Below, piece by piece: positions 31,818 through 43,563 of a stretch of 64,000 nucleotides of DNA (the stretch's first letter is position 1; each line of letters opens with the position of its first letter). A program made the position numbers and the translations under genes. Source of the stretch: Setaria digitata (taxonomy: Eukaryota; Nematoda; Chromadorea; Rhabditida; Setariidae); NCBI GenBank assembly GCA_003640385.1, contig RCAB01000003.1, positions 496,001 to 560,000 of the forward strand, written 5' to 3'. The notes under the pieces were generated by a model that was given only the letters and a program-made list of their open reading frames with translations, searched no databases and was not told the origin of the DNA.

Positions 31818-32751
31818 TCAGCTTCCGACGAATTCTTTATTGTAACTTTCCATCCGAGAAATTATGGCATCTTTTAGCTCGAAACTTTCCCGACGAGGTT
31901 TATACTGTGCGAGATTCAGACACATTCTAGGATTTACCTTGCTGCTCACGTGTGTTTGAAAGTAGTAGCCTGCAGTTTAAGCACTAACGGAAAAAGCTTT
32001 GAGTTCATCGTAGCCCTATTGAACTGATTCCTCAGAAATCTTGATGTTTAGTGATATCATTAAAAATTATTTAGTCATGTTGAAAAACTTAGATCCTGTT
32101 TTGAAAGATCTAAGTCTTTGAATAACTGATAGATTAGTAAAATTGTTATTTGACATGGTAATCTCGTCTGTTCATAATCTGTAGGTTGAAGAGAAATGAT
32201 TAAATTGATGATTACCAGTAAGAAATTGATAATATCATCTGATTAAAAACATGATAATGCTTCATTAAAAGCTGCAAAATTTTCATTATCTTAATTGAAT
32301 TCATCACTGATGTGTACTTTTAATCATAATAAAAAAAATCTCCATACCGCATATTAAAAACAGATCTATGAAATCTCCATTGCAACACATCACTGTTCGA
32401 CACTAGATCTGCAAAAAGAAAACTTGAGAAAGGAAAATCATCATATAACATTTATAAGTTATATATTTATTTCTTATTAATCCCAATGGTTTCTATGAAT
32501 TGAGAGATTTCATTTTGGACGCTCATATCCTTTCATTAACAAAATGCTTATAAAGGGAGAAAAAATAAGTTTGAATGAAAAATTTCGAACGTAATTTTTT
32601 TTAGAAAAGTGTCAAATGTTGATGCCATAACTGTTATTAATCCAAACAATTTGTCACCTTCCCACATCAGTGGAACCTTTTCACCCAGATAACTGTAGGG
32701 GTTTTTCGACATTTGTTTAGCCTTTTCTATCACATTAGCAATACCGTTTTT
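31818..32751 (-). CDS. Incomplete minus-strand gene model; three coding-like exons
   Basis: Three segments look coding and carry splice signals. 32658-32751 encodes KNGIANVIEKAKQMSKNPYS and YLGEKVPLMWE, ending G|GTGACA. 32348-32408 encodes LVSNSDVLQWRFHRSVFNMR and is in phase with the first. The last exon, 31818-31969, encodes YYFQTHVSSKVNPRMCLNLA, QYKPRRESFELKDAII and SRMESYNKEFVGS, then TGA. The middle exon ends in phase 2 (donor GTATGG) while the last needs phase 1, so a further exon, a different donor or an indel lies between. A possible 23-nt upstream exon ends at the GTAGGT near 33070. I do not recognise the protein. Confidence 0.45.
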
Positions 32752-33600
32752 CTAAATTTACAGGAATTACTGACTGTTTGTCATTTTGCATAGAAATGTA
32801 AACAATGGTATGCCAGAACTCACGATTAAATGGATAAATTTCCAATAATAAGTCAGTAAATAGCAGAATTTAACTTGTTTGCAGTTTGATATCTCTGTGA
32901 AAGTGGCACTTAGTTTTTTTTTGAAATCCACAAATTTATAAATGAAGTACTCAAAACAGCTATTACTCATATGACAAGACATACTATATTTCAAGACCAA
33001 TGCTTATTAGTATTGTTTTCTTTTCGTAGTAAGGGAGAAGATTGGTTAGTTGCCATTGATTTAACTGTGCTACCTACCTTGTTTGAGTTGAGACATATCT
33101 CTGTAAAGGAATTCTGAGAAAAAATTCAGTGTTACATGGTATGAATTGTTCTCTTGTGTTGCCAGATGGAAAAAAATTTGTTAGTTTTTTCTGAAATAAG
33201 CTAATGAACCAAAGATCAAAAACAGCCTTGTATAATTAATTTATTTTGACTCAGACCGCTTATAGCTCAAAAGCTTCTGTTAAAAATACAGAATGGACAG
33301 CGTTACTTTAACCTGTTCAAAAATTCTTCGTTAAAAATTTGACTTAAATTATTTGCAATTTGCCGCCCTGACAAATTGAAATTCAAAATTCGGAATTTTT
33401 ACTGCCAGTCATCCATAAAACAATAAAATCGAGAAAATAAAGCGATAAGGATTATGGTAATGGCATATTTTAATATGTCATCGCACTCAAAGCATAATTT
33501 AAACTGTAGTATAAAATATTCGTATGCTATTATCCAGTTTTGAATTCAATAACCACAAAAAGGAAAGAAAGGGAAAAAAGTAAAAAAAAAAACCTATTGG

Positions 33601-33765
33601 GACGAGTTTTGGACTAATGCTCTGTACTCTGAAATCTTATTGAGTTGAGCTTCATCTGAAATTTCACCCAAAAAAGTCTCATATCTGATTCAATAGGTCC
33701 AACCTGCAAAACTCTTCAATTCCATCCAGGTATTCCTTCACCTCAAATTAAAACCTTGAATTTCG
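33601..33765 (-). pseudogene. Coding-like segment interrupted by a +1 frame break
   Basis: On the minus strand, the acceptor-like TTTGAG is followed by EYLDGIEEFCRLDLLNQ and then a TGA. One base on, the shifted frame reads YETFLGEISDEAQLNKISEY and RALVQNSSQ, then TAG. The two halves have one style and would make a continuous helical protein if one base were absent. A 19-nt GT..AG stretch spans the junction but is too short for an intron. It is either a decayed gene or a sequencing indel. Confidence 0.35.
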
Positions 33766-34129
33766 TATCAAGTTACCCTATATAGAAAATAAAAAAAGAG
33801 AATAAATGTAGAAGTGATGCAGGGAACTAAATAAAAAATAAATGATCTCAACAAGATAATTGTCCATTTAGGCCTACAGTTTAATAAAACTTAACTGGGA
33901 ACGAGCTAAAACTAGGGACGAAGATGGTATAATGTGGCAACTCTAGAATGAAAAATGTGCAGAAAGCGACAGGGAAGCTATATAAATATATATGCAGAAA
34001 ATGGAAGAATCTCTATTTTTAAAAAGTCTGGATGAAGTTCGATTTTAATGATTTTAAAATCTGACAGTTATAATTCTCATGCTGTGCGGCATTTAAACTG
34101 TGACATTACAATCACAACAACTAGAAGCA

Positions 34130-34230
34130 CCTTTACCAGATGGAACGCGACAACGACCAAGCCAAGTCTGACTTTCCGCAAAAGCAGGAAAAACTTCCGT
34201 TCATCGCATTTTGCATCCCCACTTTCTTCG
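34130..34230 (-). CDS. Orphan first-exon candidate
   Basis: On the minus strand an ATG opens MSKKVGMQNAMNGSFSCFCG and continues KSDLAWSLSRSI up to a donor (TG|GTAAAG, phase 2). The acceptors examined downstream lead to stops at once, so I could not extend it. It may belong with the broken segment at 33601-33765. Confidence 0.25.
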
Positions 34231-34747
34231 ACATTAATACTAACTAGTCATCTGATAACTATTACGTTTCCTGAAAAGAAAAAACCAAACTAGACGAGAT
34301 AATTATGTTTTCTGGATAACTCGAAAGGTTGAAATAGTTGTTGCAGAATGAAATATTCCGAAATTAGACAAAAATGGGATGTTTTTCGTCAAATTGTGTA
34401 GAAGTCCTTTTAGAACAAATCTTTTAATTCTGCACTGCTTCAATTTGATCATTCGACAAATTTCAATGCAGTCCTCAGCTTTATCTCAGTTTCATCTCAC
34501 TGTAACTTGGCAAGCTGTCCATGTATTACTCCTCTTTAGAATGAAGAGATATTATGAGTGTTTAGCTTCGTCAATAGACATGGAAAGGCAGTTTAAACAA
34601 TAAAATATATAAAAACCTATCGTAGTTATTGCAGTAAATATTCAACAAAGGAGACTTGCAAGGTTCTAGTCTAAGTTTGGCCTGAAATACGGTTGATATC
34701 ATGCCACTGTTCTTTGAGAAAGGAAAACTTCACTAATTAATCTCTGT

Positions 34748-35463
34748 TTAAACAGTGTTGAAGCAACGCTGAACTGTTAAAGAATGTGATGCAGGAACTA
34801 AAATGGAGGACAAAGAAAAAGCCACTTCAGCATCCAAAGATACGAGAATACCTCAATGACATCCTCAGAAGGAAGAACAAGTTATTGTATGACTGGAAAT
34901 ACTTCGAATGTCCTGCAACACGCAATACTTCGAATGTCCTGCAACACTTACCACCCATGGCTTGACTAATCAATCTTCCAGGAAGTATATTTTCAGTGTA
35001 TAACCTAAATTGATTTTTGTAAGCCAAAATTTAGGTATAACATTAGATATTTAGATACTCGAGTACTGGGTATCACGATTTGTACTGAAGAATATTCCAG
35101 CCAGTTAATACTCTCGTTTATGCCATTAAACTAAAATTCGAAAATAACATTGAATTTCAAATTCGACGACCCAGTTTTTTCGGTTGGAAATATATTCTTT
35201 TCAAATATAAATTTCTTTTCATTTATTCTGTAACTAATATGACTGTCTGGTTTTTACGTAGTGAGATTATCAAAAGGGGATAACACTGCAAACGAGGAGT
35301 AATTAAGACCGAGTCTCATAAGATCAAGCACATTCTCCTTCCGTAAAGCCTCCGGATTCACAGGTCTTCCCATATAATTCTTGTACCTAGCTGTATATTT
35401 ACACTTTTCCCAGTCATTCGTAAACCAGTAGTGGCCTGCTGAAATCTTCTCCAAAATACTCAT
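34748..35463 (-). CDS. Unrecognised 102-residue protein, three exons
   Basis: Exons 35258-35463, 34952-35004 and 34748-34797 join in phase from ATG to TAA. The donors are GTAAAA and GTAAGT; the acceptors are ATTTAG and CATTTTAG. The sequence begins MSILEKISAGHYWFTNDWEK, passes RPVNPEALRKENVLDLMRLG and YTENILPGRLISQAMG,and ends SLTVQRCFNTV. It is basic, without a membrane span or clear signal peptide; size and charge would suit a small mitochondrial or structural protein, but this is a guess. A 26-bp tandem duplication lies directly after the exon 2 donor. Confidence 0.5.
34898..34947. repeat. Tandem duplication of about 26 bp beside a donor site
   Basis: AATACTTCGAATGTCCTGCA plus ACAC occurs twice (about 34898-34921 and 34924-34947), separated by GC. 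It abuts the 5' splice site of the second intron of the 102-residue gene. Confidence 0.85.
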
Positions 35464-36500
35464 TCACCGGCTCTGTTTCAATATACTTTTATCATTTCCT
35501 AATAGCCCCTCAGTAAATAATACATGCCGACCAAACATCAACAGTAGGACATCTCAGAAACTTGGAGATATATGAAAACGATGTAAACCTTTTACGGTTT
35601 TGAAATCGGTGAAATAACCTCCTTACCTCAATATACCGGATGATCAGATAACATGAAATATAATTAACAATTTGCTGCAACAGCCATTCTAGATTAATGC
35701 TTTCACCTGTTCCAGATGAAGATTATATCAATGCTTCACATGTGAATTTGGTGACCACATGATTTTCTATGGCTATAAGAGCTACTGTCAAATACTATTT
35801 AAGATTTCTAGACCACAGTTGCTCACGATTTCTTAACTTCTCCTTTTGGGGACAGATCTCCTATCTAAACAGTGCAGTTTTCAGCAAATGGTAGTTGACT
35901 GACCGATAACGGTGGACTGTAATGAAACAAGTAGTCCTCATTTTATATCCCTGACCAAAAAACAGAAATTTTGAATTAACAAACCATGGCTCCTTAACAC
36001 AGCAAAGATCTCATCCATTGCTTGACAATACATCTTTTAAGATCCCAACAACTTTAACTACTGAATTCTAACAATTTGCGAATCTTCCAACCAAATTTGA
36101 TGAAAAAAGTTCCATTTAACTAAATATTTCCATTTACTGTTGTTTATCGAATAATGTTTTTATTCGCAAATCAAATCAAATATAAAACACTTTCCATCTA
36201 GCGTTTTAACGTCAGCAACATGATTAAGATCTGCCCAGGTAAGACCAGAGTCAATGGCTAAAATTCAAGAACCCAGAATGAACAACGCGAAATTAGAAAT
36301 TCGGAAGAGTTAGTTAAAATAAGTGGTTAAATAGTATTTCACAATACGAAATCGTAAAATGAAAATTGGCTGAGGAATTAAAATTCTCACTATCTATATT
36401 TCTTAATCTAAAATTTACATAAGAAGCAATCTGCAAAAGATTGTAGTGGAATAAAAACCATGGCTAGCAATGAATACTTAAAATGAGAACCGAAATACAT
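35464..36500. other. Intergenic region, 1 kb
   Basis: This lies between SIN1 and the 102-residue gene, both on the minus strand. No coding signal or RNA gene is seen. Confidence 0.55.
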
Positions 36501-39500
36501 TTATTTATGTTTCGATAATAGCCTCTGCAATGAAGGGACTATGCTTGTCACTGTTGATGTCAGCTGAGATGCCCCATGCATTACAGATCTAATCGAATTA
36601 AGTTTTCCCTTTGATTGTGTGCCAGCGTCACTACCAAATGCTTCTGCAACTGCTTCCCTTGGCTTCTTTGTCCCACTATTCGAATATCTATAGATCTGAC
36701 GAATTTCTGAATTTCTATCATTGATTATGGTGCTCGCCTGAAAGGATTATTATTGTAATCCATAGAGTATAAAAAATTTCACTAGTCTGCTGATTGCATT
36801 TTAAATCTGTTCGACTTAATCCACCACAATTTACATTTATCGCTTCCCACGTATATGCTAATGCTAATAATGTGCTAATAATTGAATTATATCATAATAT
36901 CGACATAAATTATATGCTAATAATTGAATTATATCATAATATCGACATAAATTATATGCTAATAATTGAATTATATCATAATATCGACATAAATTTATGC
37001 TGTTGCTGTTTCAAATGAAACTGAAACCAAACCGTCTCCATAATGTTCCAAGCATCATTGACATCTGCTAATAATTGTAATATTTTCCAATATGACTTAT
37101 TGTACGCCTGAATTAAGATGCAATTAGAAGGGGCAAAGCATGGACTAAGTATAGGATCGAGAATTAGCATCACTAACCTTTCGCCTCGATAATCTAGTAC
37201 TCTCAGCTGACCACTCTGACTGCATGCTCCATGTTAATTCTCCTGTCGAGCTAACTAATTCACCAGCTTTCGAATAATTCTTTCTTGACTGGTATGCCAA
37301 CCATACAATCCTTACTCCTCGCTTAGCTAGAAATAAGAAAGTCATACATTCGGGAAAGGGAGCGTAGCTTCGGCTAAAAAGATAGTGTAAAGCGAAACAA
37401 AACAGCTATCAGAACAGTTTAATTTTTTCTTTGTAAAGGGTACTTTAAGGATAGTCCTGTTTTTTTTCAAATATTTAAACGTAAGAGAATAGTGCTTGGA
37501 AACTAATATAAGTAATATAAGAAAAAAACTAATATAAAGCACATAAGCGTCCTTAAATACAACTTATAGCACTGGCCACTAAATCATCAAAACATTCTAA
37601 AGAGATATCTAATTACAACAAAAAATTTGATATAATTAGCTGGAAGGAGATTATTAAATAGCAGAGAAGGACATTAATATCACAAATAAGGTGAAATTAC
37701 CACGTGAGGTATCGATGATTTCAATCTCACCGACATAATCCCACCTCACACATAAAGTTTTCGCCGAAGAATGAAATCGTTTCGGTGTTAGATCCAATTG
37801 GTTTAGCGCTAATTCAAAACCATCTCTTCGAATAACTGCATAAAAGCAAATGTTAAACGATGAAAATTTGAGACACCCTCCAATATAGTTTATAGCATGT
37901 ATTGAATCAATTTATTTTGCAGTGAGGAAATTTTTCAAATATTTTAACATAACAAAGTTATCAATCAGCACTATTAAAAGAAAGCATTAAAATATGCCAT
38001 GGTAACAATTATTAGTTCTTACTTAATGAAGCATTTCGTTTTGGTTTGTATCGATATACCTTTTCTACCGGATAAGAGGCAATCAGCAAACCCAATGAAT
38101 TGTTGGCATCGAAAGATGACGACGTAACAGTCATTCCAGCTCTAGTATGCTTTGCTGGGGCCAAATCTTAGAAACAACGATTAATTTTGTAGTCAAAACT
38201 GAATTTATACCGAACCAAAAATTTTTGGTAAAAAATATAACTTTCGTTTAAATATCCTTCCGGATTTCGTATTTCTGAAAAAAATCTATGGATTATGCTA
38301 TCATCGGTTGTGGTATGTTTAGTTCAAAACAGATAAAATACGTAGCAAAATTTCAAGATTATTGAAATCTAAAACTTGCCACACCGAGACTGTGCCGTCG
38401 TTCTGGAGGTGAACTTATCGAGTGATAGGTTTTTAAAGTTATACTACGTTCCTCACGAAAACTTCCATATCGTGTTGGAGTAAAGTCTCCGCGAGAACCT
38501 GCAACATAAACTATATATCAACATTATTTTAAAACAAGTAGTCTGCCTGAACTAATAGCACTTACAATGTAGCATGTTCAGCAAATGGAAAGGAAATCGA
38601 AAATGATATATTTCAAAATGATACGACAGAACTATTTAGGCGCAGCAGCAAAAATTCCATGCAGAATGCACTAGATATTGGTTTATTGAGGTCCAAGACA
38701 ACATCGCGCTGTTTTGCAGGTTCCAAAATGTACTCTCGCACTAAAAAGATTGATTGAAATATTTATTTTCAGGGATCTAGATAAGTAAAGATAATTCGGA
38801 TCCTAATGTATGTTCAAGTCCACAGTATAAGAGAGTTTAAGAAACAACCAAAAAAAAGCATCTTACAGGCTGGACAAGCGCTTATAAAATCATGTCCTTC
38901 GTCCTCGATACGTTTCTTGACAGCTTGATCACGAAGCCACCGTAAAGGCAGATCTAGTGAATCGAGTGCAAATTCATAACGTTTACCGCTTATTGTATAT
39001 CTAAATTACACAGAGATAGAACTTAAACTTCAGAAAGTAAAAAATAACTTTTCATAATAATCACCAAAAATGAGAAAGTTCAACTAACATGATGGCATTT
39101 TTTGTTCCTAAAGTTGAGCAACTGCTAGTGTGCCGTTTCTCCAGAGCAACTGTTGACCAACACGAACCAAGTTCATTTAGCAAACGATGGCCATCAATTG
39201 AGGGTAGATCTCTCTCTACTTCGCCACTTTCTTCGGCCATTAACAAGTGGTACTGTGCAACAAATCTACAAATAAAAGAACATCAAACTTTAAAAAGGAA
39301 ACATTCAAATGACACTTGTCTATAAATGACCTGAATTTAAACTAAATGCAAAGTAAACTCAAAAATAGCTGATTTTGTATTAAGTGCCTGAAATGCCAAC
39401 AAATTTACGAGATATTTTTGATATTTCTGAAGTATTATGTAGAATTCCACAATGAGTTCTTTGCTGTGATTTAGAACTATCTATCGTTCAGATGTAGAAT

Positions 39501-41138
39501 AATTATGCATGTTTAAAAGTATATTTTTAGAGTGTAAAAATAAAATAAAATGAGGGACGTTATTTATTTGCCAATCACGAAAAATGAATGGTATTAGATG
39601 ACAAAATTCAAAATAAATAAGAAATTTTTCGTGAATTAAAAAAGGAAAGCCAAAATGCTTACCCAATATCATTGGTTCTTCGACAACGTGCGTATTCATA
39701 GCAACATAAACCAGTCAGATCCGAAATAGAGATTTCGTTATGGGCATAGATAGTTAACGAAAAACATTTGTCATTACCTGGTTCAGGTTTGGCAAAAGGA
39801 TAGAAAACTAACAGTTTTCGACCGATTCGAATATCCTGCATATATATATATATATCACCATTAAACAACTGATAGTAGTTAAACTTCTAAGAATGAGATG
39901 AAATAAGATCACTAAAATTTTAAAGGGCCATAAAACTACTTTTTAAACAAATTAGTTTTGAAAAATTTCGACCAGTACTACCTATTGAAAATTATTTCTC
40001 AACAAAATTAATAGAGTACTTTATTTGCTTTACTAAAACTGCAGTTTTATTTCGTACCACTAGCATTTCATTTATTAAGAAGTGACAGTGCTTTAAAAAT
40101 CATATATTATTTAGAAGGATTTCTTCTAAACAGAATTTGCTTGCGTAACTGTGCGACATTTAAAGGAATACGGGTATTCGGGTAAGCCCATATGGCTTGT
40201 CGCTTTTCTCATTTCCAAATTTGAAAAAGAAACAGTCGAAGTATATTAAATAAAATATTCACCGGTGAAGCAAACCTTGCATACGCTGCAAGATCAGATC
40301 TAACTACAAAATCCGTTTTTTCCAAGAGCCTGAAAATAAAATCAGCTCAAAATACGAAGCGTTACTTAAAAGCAGTTAAACAGGTATAACTCACAATGCA
40401 GTAGCGGACTTTTCCATGGGGACTGGTGATGGAGTGCATGATATATTCTTGAACTGGAAAAATTCCAAATCCGGTATGCTCGATGAAGCATCAGTTGCGT
40501 TCTTTTCAACGGTTTTATCTTCATCGTCCGAGCCTGTCAATCCATCTTCTTGAATCTTCGAACGCAATCGTTCTTGTATCAGTTCGTATGTTGATTCCCA
40601 ATTACCAGTAGCCTGCAAAAAGCGAAAAAAGCTCATAGATTCTGTAAGAATTCACTTATTTTTATTAGACTTTCACTCAAAAGTAAATTTACTGTAACTA
40701 CAAAAAATGATAAAAGAATCTGAAGCGAAATTGATATCTCCAACGAACCAAATAACATGGAGAATACTCCTCACTACTCGTGTCGGACTCTGATGCAGAA
40801 CGAAAATTTAATGGCAGACCTCCAGGTTTTGCTTTTCTGAAACTAATTTCAATTCTCCCACTTAAGTAACAATTTTATTCACCAATGTTTTAAACCATAA
40901 GTAGTACTTACTATATGGATATTTAAAAGTCCCACTCAGATCGTTTTATCCCTAAAGAACAATAATGTAACTTCAGGGGGGACATTGCTCTTAAAATTCA
41001 TAAAAGAAAACTTGAAGAAATACAACCATACCTTGAAGGTGGTTGCACTATCTTTTTACATTGTCCATTATCACCAGCATTAACAATGCAATGATGTCTG
41101 ATAAAATCAGCAAGCTCTTCTGCATCAAAAGAGGCCAT
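36501..41138 (-). CDS. sinh-1: SIN1 / MAPKAP1, core subunit of TOR complex 2
   Basis: Fourteen exons (41032-41138, 40749-40836, 40395-40612, 40263-40329, 39663-39835, 39089-39265, 38867-39000, 38633-38740, 38385-38498, 38023-38166, 37701-37835, 37178-37326, 37033-37107, 36501-36737) join in phase to about 641 residues. SIN1 holds TORC2 together and presents substrates such as AKT and SGK at membranes. The Ras-binding-like region is clear: GRKLLVFYPFAKPEPGND, ISDLTGLCCYEYARCR, QYHLLMAEESGEVERDLPSI and VALEKR, followed by YILEPAKQRDVVLDLNKP and FLLLRLNSSRGDF, as in human SIN1. The C-terminal third (YRYKPKRNASL to NDAWNIMETASTIINDR) fits the PH domain. It ends with a Ser/Thr/Lys-rich tail. The N-terminal exon MASFDAEELADFIRHHCIV matches the conserved start. 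Confidence 0.92.
36872..36995. repeat. Three-copy 42-bp tandem repeat in a SIN1 intron
   Basis: A unit beginning TGCTAATAATTGAATTATAT and ending CGACATAAATTA is repeated three times almost exactly between SIN1 exons 13 and 14. Because 42 is a multiple of three, it is open on the plus strand, but no gene is implied. Confidence 0.9.
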
Positions 41139-42518
41139 TTAATCTGTTGCATAAGTTTCATCTGAATTATTATATAATAATTGTTGTGTAAACGGAAAAA
41201 TGAGAATTCGAGAAATGAAAACAATAGATCTGGAATAGAATCAGACGAAAGTTTCACAATGTTAGCTCAATAGACAAAAGCAATGTGAGGCTGATTACCT
41301 TAACATAACATAGAACGAAAAACGAACATTTTGGATCCGGAACAAAATTTGCGACTCCTGGAATGACCCAATACAAATCATTACTTTGAATAACCATTAA
41401 CACTCGAAGCAGCAGAAGGTTTTAAATCTGGACAAAAAAACTCAACCTTTAATTTTTCTGTATCTAAAGAGTTTGACAACTTCGATTCCCCTCAAACATC
41501 TTGTGGCAACAGATGATTAGCAACAAATCATGCTCACTTTGTTTCGGAAGGACGAAGATCAATCATTTCCCAAGTATCACTGAAGAACATGCCAGGCAAC
41601 TTATCTTTTTCTAGGATTTCCACTGGGTAATGAACGATTGTCATGAATTTGAAAATAATTCAGATGAGGAATTCACCATGACATGAACACTAATTTGTTT
41701 TAAAGGACCGAAAACTATATTTTCGCATATAAAACTATCGATCATATCAGCAGTAATAAAAGTGTCGTCAAAGTGATAATTTAACTGAATATTATCATCT
41801 TGGAACGGTACACATTTACCAAGAAACATGCCATTTCTATTGGTAGTATAATATTGCATCAGATGTTTTTGAAAATAAATTTTACTGGTTCGTTCATGGA
41901 TAAAAAACAGAATTCGATAAACCTAAACGGCAACAATTTGGTAAAAAGGACAATAGTCGACAATAATTGTTGTCCTTACTATTGATATTAAGATGAACAA
42001 TCCGAAATACTTCATGACCGAAAAATCATGACGAATTTAGAACCTGACTGAATTTAGTACAGAACCTGATATTTCCTAAATTAGAATAATATGACAGATT
42101 TTTGAAATTACTCTGAATTTTTCAAATAATTTTCTTTTCCAGTAAATCCTTGACGGAATATCTTATAGTAACTTACTAACTGACACAGAATGAATATAAA
42201 AAAAGCAATCAAGAAAAAAATCTAAGTGTCTCGAGTCACACACCAGTGCATTTGGTCATTTCCATCAACTTTTATTCAGTCTACTCCCACTGATTTTTTG
42301 GGATGCACAGAAATATACATTTATGAAAATGCCAGTAAAACGTGCTTATTAAATGCAAAAAAAGAAAAAAAAAAATAAAAATAAAACAAAGTAAACGACA
42401 AACATCATAGGATGTTAGAAAGGAGATAAAATTAAATTTCTATTCATATGAAACTTAACGAATTTCGAAAACAAAACAAAAAAAAACTTTTGAAAAGAAC
42501 TCTTCAAAAGACAGATTT
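41139..42518. other. Intergenic region, 1.4 kb
   Basis: This lies between the LPP stop and the SIN1 start (both minus). The open frames are AT-rich and unsupported. A possible trans-splice acceptor (GCAACAG) sits 5 nt upstream of the SIN1 ATG. Confidence 0.5.
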
Positions 42519-43524
42519 TCATGCATTATGCATATTTTCGAGCAAGCGATTTTTGAATACTAAAGAAGAATGTGTCGTCCGAACAAAAATATACGAGCAT
42601 GCAAGACCCAACATTATTCCACCTAAAACATCCGTCGGATAATGCCAGTGATCGGTAATACGTGTTATCATTACAACTACTGCCCATGCACCAATCATAA
42701 CCAATACTGTGAAACGGATTATTCGTAATAATTTATTTCCAGTAGCTTCAACTATGCCTGAACAAAAATGATTCATTCAGATTTGAAAAAGCCCAATTTT
42801 TAAATATAAGGTCTGCTTTAATATCAATATTAAATAAATATGAAATAGTTTATGACGAAAAAATTTAAGAAATAATTTTAAAAAATATTCCCCAGTGAAA
42901 TACTGATTGAAACTAAAACACAAAAAAGATTGAAAAATATGAAAAAGGCAGATCGCAAAATATCTCCAACTATCCATTTTTGTATGGATAATTACAAAAT
43001 TCTTCCACGGTTTTTTAAATTAAAAAGTAACTCAAATTTCGTGAACTACTACCAATATGTATATATAACTTCTTATTTCAATAATTTCTCTGGTACTTAG
43101 CTAATATAACAGCATACCTTTTAGATAAAAATAGAGAAATGTAAAAAGTAATACAGCTGCTGATGTATGGCCACTTGGAAAACTCTGACGTCCGATACGA
43201 ATTCTATGCATATTCGTCCCCATACAATTAACACCTACAAACAAGCAACAATATTTGGAAACATTTCACTAAACTCCTTCATACTGTAAGGAACTTTTTT
43301 ACAGGTTTATAATAGCACACGGAGTTCCACCATTTTTCATTGTTTCCATCAACTGCTGTTATCATTTATGTATGTATGTATTTTTATATTTATCGTTTTA
43401 CTGTTCTATCAAGATAAAGTAGGTAAATGAGGAAACTGTATTTGAAAACTATGCTTCGTATCTGAACTACTTTTAAATTTATAAAAAATCTTAACATATA
43501 AAAAAATGAATTCTTTAATGATCA

Positions 43525-43563
<39 letters not shown>

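Noticed and set aside
36794..37018. Plus-strand frame with repeated residues as a repeat protein
   Set aside because: It is the 42-bp intronic tandem repeat of SIN1 and has no coding context.
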